From JAGVSR01 sp963778225 (GTDB lineage Bacteria; Pseudomonadota; Alphaproteobacteria; Rhizobiales; Hyphomicrobiaceae), in NCBI GenBank assembly GCA_963778225.1, contig CAVZTR010000013.1, positions 148,067-212,066 of the forward strand: a DNA stretch of 64,000 nucleotides, written 5' to 3'. Position 1 is the stretch's first letter; each line of letters opens with the position of its first letter. The notes under the pieces are model-generated. The model was not told the DNA's origin, did not search any database, and was given only the letters and a program-made list of their open reading frames with translations. The position numbers were made by a program, and so were the translations under genes. Positions 60,480 to 64,000 of the stretch are shown here, piece after piece.

Positions 60480-63400
60480 TCATGCCCCCTTCGAGCTTAG
60501 GGCGGCTATGTCCCCGGTTTCACGCACTTCAGTGCGAGCCTTGACCACGGCATAGATTGCAGGGATCACGACAAGGGTTAGGATCGCCGACGACACCATG
60601 CCGCCGACCATCGGCACGGCGATCCTCTGCATGACCTCCGATCCTGTTCCATGACTCCACAGGATGGGCAGCAACCCAGCCATGATGGCAATGACGGTCA
60701 TCATCTTCGGCCGCACGCGTTCAACAGCTCCTTCGATAATGGCCGCGTTGATGTCATCGAGCGTCATCGCGCGCCCTTCACGCGCCACGATGGCACGGCG
60801 CTGATCCAGAGCGTGATCAAGGTAGACCAGCATGATCACGCCCGTCTCTGCAGCCACGCCTGCCAGTGCAATAAAGCCGACAGCGACGGCAACCGAGACG
60901 TTGAAACCGAGCCACCACATCAGCCACAGCCCTCCAACGAGGGCAAACGGCAGAGACAACATGACGATCAGTGTCTCAGTCATGCGGCGGAAGTTCAGAT
61001 AGAGCAGAAGTAGTATGATCATGAGAGTGACCGGCACGACAATCGCGAGACGCTGCTTTGCGCGTTCGTAGTACTCAAACTGGCCGCTCCAGACGGCCGA
61101 GTAGCCGGGAGGAAAGGTCACCGCTGTCGGCAACAGCTTTGCGCGCATCGGCAACGTAGCTCCCCAGGTCGCGATCGCGGGCGTCGACAAATATGTAGGC
61201 GGCAAGCTGGGCATTCTCGGTGCGAATGGATGCGGGGCCCTGTGTTCGCTTGATGCTGGCCACCTGTCCGAGTGGAATAGAGGCGCCGTTCGCAAGTGGC
61301 ACAAGGACTTCCCGGGCCATGGTCTCGGGGTCGGAACGAACATCGCGCGGATAACGCAACGTGACAGCATACCGCTCGCGTCCTTCAACAGTGGTCGTGA
61401 CCAGTTCTGCTCCAATCGCCGAAGCGATCACCTGCTGCACGTCGCCGATCATCAGACCATATCGCGCCAGCTGAGCCCGGTCGGGAGTGATTTCCAAGTA
61501 GTAACCGCCCATGATCCGCTCGGCGAATGCGCTCGATGTTCCCGGCACGGTCTTGATGGCCGCTTCCGTTTCACGCGCAAGCCGCTCAATGACTGCGAGA
61601 TCAGGTCCCAGAACCTTTACGCCCACAGGGGTTCGGATACCCGTTGCCAGCATATCGATGCGGGCCTTAATCGGCATGGTCCACGCATTGGACACGCCTG
61701 GGAACTGGAGTTCACGATCCATCTCCTGAATGAGCTTGTCGACCGTCATCCCTTCGCGCCATGTGCTTTCCGGCTTGAGATTGATGACGGTCTCGAACAT
61801 CTCGGTGGGCGCGGGATCCGTTGCTGTCCCAGCGCGGCCGGCCTTGCCCCACACACTTTCAACTTCGGGAAAGGCTTTGATGATCTTGTTCTGGGTCTGC
61901 AGCAGCTCCGCCGCCTTTGTAATGGAAAGGCCCGGAAGCGTCGTCGGCATGTAGAGCAACGTGCCCTCGTTCAGGTTGGGCATGAACTCCGAACCGAGCT
62001 TGCTGGCAGGCCAAATAGAGGCAACGAGGACGGCCGCTGCAAGCCCGATCGTCAATGCTTTGGCCTTGAGCACAGCATCGATCACCGGACGGTAGACGGC
62101 AATCAGCGCTCGATTCACGGGATTCCTGTGCTCGGGGATGATGCGCCCGCGCACGAACAGCACCATCAGAGCCGGAACAACGGTGACGGACAACAAAGCC
62201 GCGGCCGCCATGGCAAACGTCTTTGTAAAAGCAAGGGGATGAAAGAGCCGTCCCTCCTGAGCCTCAAGGGCAAAGATGGGCAAGAACGATACGGTGATGA
62301 TTAGGAGTGAGAAGAACAGCGCGGGACCGACTTCACTGGCGGCCTCTATCAACACCTCTGTTCTTGGCTTCTCGGGCGCCGCCCGCTCCAGATGCTTGTG
62401 GGCGTTTTCGATCATGACGATTGCGGCGTCGACCATGGCGCCAATAGCAATCGCGATGCCCCCAAGGCTCATGATGTTTGACGACAGCCCGAGAGCATAC
62501 ATGCAGATGTAGGCGATCAAGATCCCGAGCGGCAGCGTGATAATTGCGACCAGAGCACTTCGCGCGTGAAGCAAGAATACGATGCAGACTAGAGCGACGA
62601 TCACGCTCTCCTCGAAGAGCGTCCACGTCAACGTGTTGATGGCGCGGTGAATGAGATCAGAGCGATCGTAAACCGGTACGATTTCTGTTCCATCGGGAAG
62701 ACTACTCTTCAACTCTTCAAAGCGCTTTTTGATGCCGTCGATGACCGTCAGCGCATTCTGCCCGTATCGCTGGACAGCAATTCCAGAGACGACTTCACCT
62801 TCTCCGTTGAGTTCCGTTATTCCTCTCCTCTCGTCCGGTGCCAGCTCGACCCGCGCCACGTCGCGGACAAGCACAGGCGTCCCGCCCTGAGACTTCAGAA
62901 CGATGCCCTCGATATCGTAAATATTGCGCAAGTATCCTCGGCCACGCACCATGAACTCGGTCTCGGCGAGTTCAACGACACGCCCACCGACGTCGATGTT
63001 GGATGAGCGAACAGCGTCACGGATTTGGGAGAGTTGAAGGTCGAATGCCTTGAGGCGACGTGGATCAACAACGATCGAGTATTGCCGCACGAACCCGCCG
63101 ACGCTTGCGACTTCTGCGACGCCTTCTGATTTGGCAAGTCCGAATTGGACCTGCCAGTCCTGCGTCGAGCGCAGTTCGGCCAAGTCCCTGTTCTTTGCCA
63201 TCACCGCATACTGGTAGACCCACCCGACGCCTGTCGCATCAGGGCCGAGGGATGGTGTGACTCCGGCGGGCAGATTACGGGCCGCGGCCGATAGGTATTC
63301 CAGCACCCGCGAGCGCGCCCAATAGATATCCGTTCCTTCTTCAAAGATGACATAGACGAATGAAACGCCAAAATAGGAGAAGCCGCGCACGACCCGTGAA

Positions 63401-63633
63401 CGCGGGACCGATAGCATCGCGGTTGAGAGTGGGTAGGTCACCTGATCTTCGATGACTTGGGGAGCTTGCCCTCCATACTCCGTATAGATGATGACCTGAG
63501 TGTCAGACAGGTCGGGGATGGCGTCCAGAGGCACTTGGCGGACAGCATAGACGCCGGCAGCCGCAATCAGGGCCGCAACGATGACAACAAGCACGATGTT
63601 ATTCGCTGACCAGCGGATGAGTCGCGCGATCAT
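60480..63633 (-). pseudogene. cusA: Cu(I)/Ag(I) efflux RND pump CusA, one frameshift
   Basis: About 1,050-residue proton-driven pump. The TM4 motif AIGAMVDAAIVMIENAHKHL is that of the monovalent-cation (HME4, CusA) class. The first frame runs from 63633 (MIARLIRWSANNIVLVVIVA) to about 61122; the rest (VTFPPGYSAVWSGQFEYYER onward) is in a second frame ending at 60480. Dropping one base of CC 61121-61122 joins VADS to VTFPPG. The methionines expected to relay copper lie in the porter domain but were not individually checked. Its start overlaps the cusB stop by 4 bases. Confidence 0.85.
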
Positions 63634-64000
63634 GGCTGATGCCCCGTGTGAGCAGCGGTTGAACCCGTGGGCGTATCCGCGGTGAAGCTGGAAAGAGCCG
63701 CTTTGAGGTTACTTTCCGCGTCCAGCAGGAAATTGGCCGAGACGACGACTTGATCGCCCGCCTGCACACCGTTTTCGATCACAAGAAAGCCGTCACCCCG
63801 TTCACCGATCGCGACGTCACGGGGTTCGAACTTGCCATCCCCTTTGTCGACAATCACGACCTGCCGATTGCCGCTGTCGATCAGAGCCGAGGTGGGGATC
63901 ACCAGCCTGTTGTCATCATCGCTGGCCGCATCGATTTCCACCTCAGCAAACATGTCGTGCCGAATGCGGTAATCAGGATTTGCGACTTCGATGCGGGCTT
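63630..64000 (-). CDS. cusB: Cu(I)/Ag(I) efflux adaptor CusB (partial)
   Basis: C-terminal 122 residues of the periplasmic adaptor; the gene runs off the right edge. Beta-barrel sequence ARIEVANPDYRIRHDMFAEV and membrane-proximal VIPTSALIDSGNRQVVIVD, VIENGVQAGDQVVVSANFLL are characteristic. A short His-containing tail (AAHTGHQP) ends it. Overlaps cusA by 4 bases. Confidence 0.88.
   Translation of the reverse strand, partial: ARIEVANPDYRIRHDMFAEVEIDAASDDDNRLVIPTSALIDSGNRQVVIVDKGDGKFEPRDVAIGERGDGFLVIENGVQAGDQVVVSANFLLDAESNLKAALSSFTADTPTGSTAAHTGHQP

Noticed and set aside
1..64000. CRISPR array
   Set aside because: No regularly spaced direct repeats seen anywhere in the window.

Overview
This window looks like chromosomal DNA of an alphaproteobacterium of the order Hyphomicrobiales (Rhizobiales), possibly Hyphomicrobium-like. 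The support is the conserved gene string recO-era-rnc-lepB-acpS-pdxJ-rel-rpoZ followed by smpB-dapA-slt, GC-rich codon use, and alphaproteobacterial families such as DUF3775 and the Tad pilus. The genus is an inference from gene content, not from a marker comparison.

Layout. 1-3.3 kb: Tad/Flp pilus genes (secretin CpaC cut by the left edge, and a TadG-like protein). 3.5-8.4 kb: an acyl-CoA/ACP synthetase with a frameshift, an MFS/BT1 transporter, two small membrane proteins and the N-degron enzyme Bpt. 8.4-27.4 kb: housekeeping core (parC, recO, era, rnc, lepB, acpS, pdxJ, rel, rpoZ, an NYN-domain RNase candidate, a family-5 uracil-DNA glycosylase, smpB, dapA, slt). 27.4-31.4 kb: an envelope cluster of a helix-hairpin-helix-repeat membrane protein, a 32-residue membrane peptide and a BON/OmpA protein. 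31.8-35.0 kb: a FIST-domain sensor, a hybrid histidine kinase and a LuxR-type regulator, resembling NosP/NahK nitric-oxide signalling. 35.1-40.9 kb: a heavy-metal RND efflux operon. 41-47.4 kb: LysR/pirin/DoxX, a B12-binding AerR-like protein and an ABC-F ATPase. 47.57 kb: tRNA-Gln(CUG).

Immediately beyond the tRNA lies an accessory region (47.8 kb to the right edge). It contains a decayed serine recombinase with DUF2924/DUF3489 partners, an arsC remnant, a NUDIX hydrolase, a pyrophosphatase-like gene, two DUF305 proteins and a second RND pump whose signature motif is of the Cu(I)/Ag(I) class (CusA/CusB). In its middle (53.8-58.2 kb) is a type III CBASS anti-phage operon: CdnC nucleotidyltransferase, HORMA protein, TRIP13-like AAA+ ATPase and NucC endonuclease. 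It is preceded by a fused HTH-ImmA/IrrE regulator like CapH/CapP. A 10-bp sequence, GCGGATTAGC, occurs both in front of the regulator and in front of the CBASS operon and is a candidate shared operator.

Single-base indels break many otherwise well conserved reading frames: the synthetase, recO, both RND pumps, the recombinase module, arsC, the CBASS regulator, HORMA, TRIP13 and one DUF305 gene. Most sit in short homopolymers, and recO is rarely lost, so at least part of them are probably sequencing errors. Conclusions about inactivation need the raw reads.
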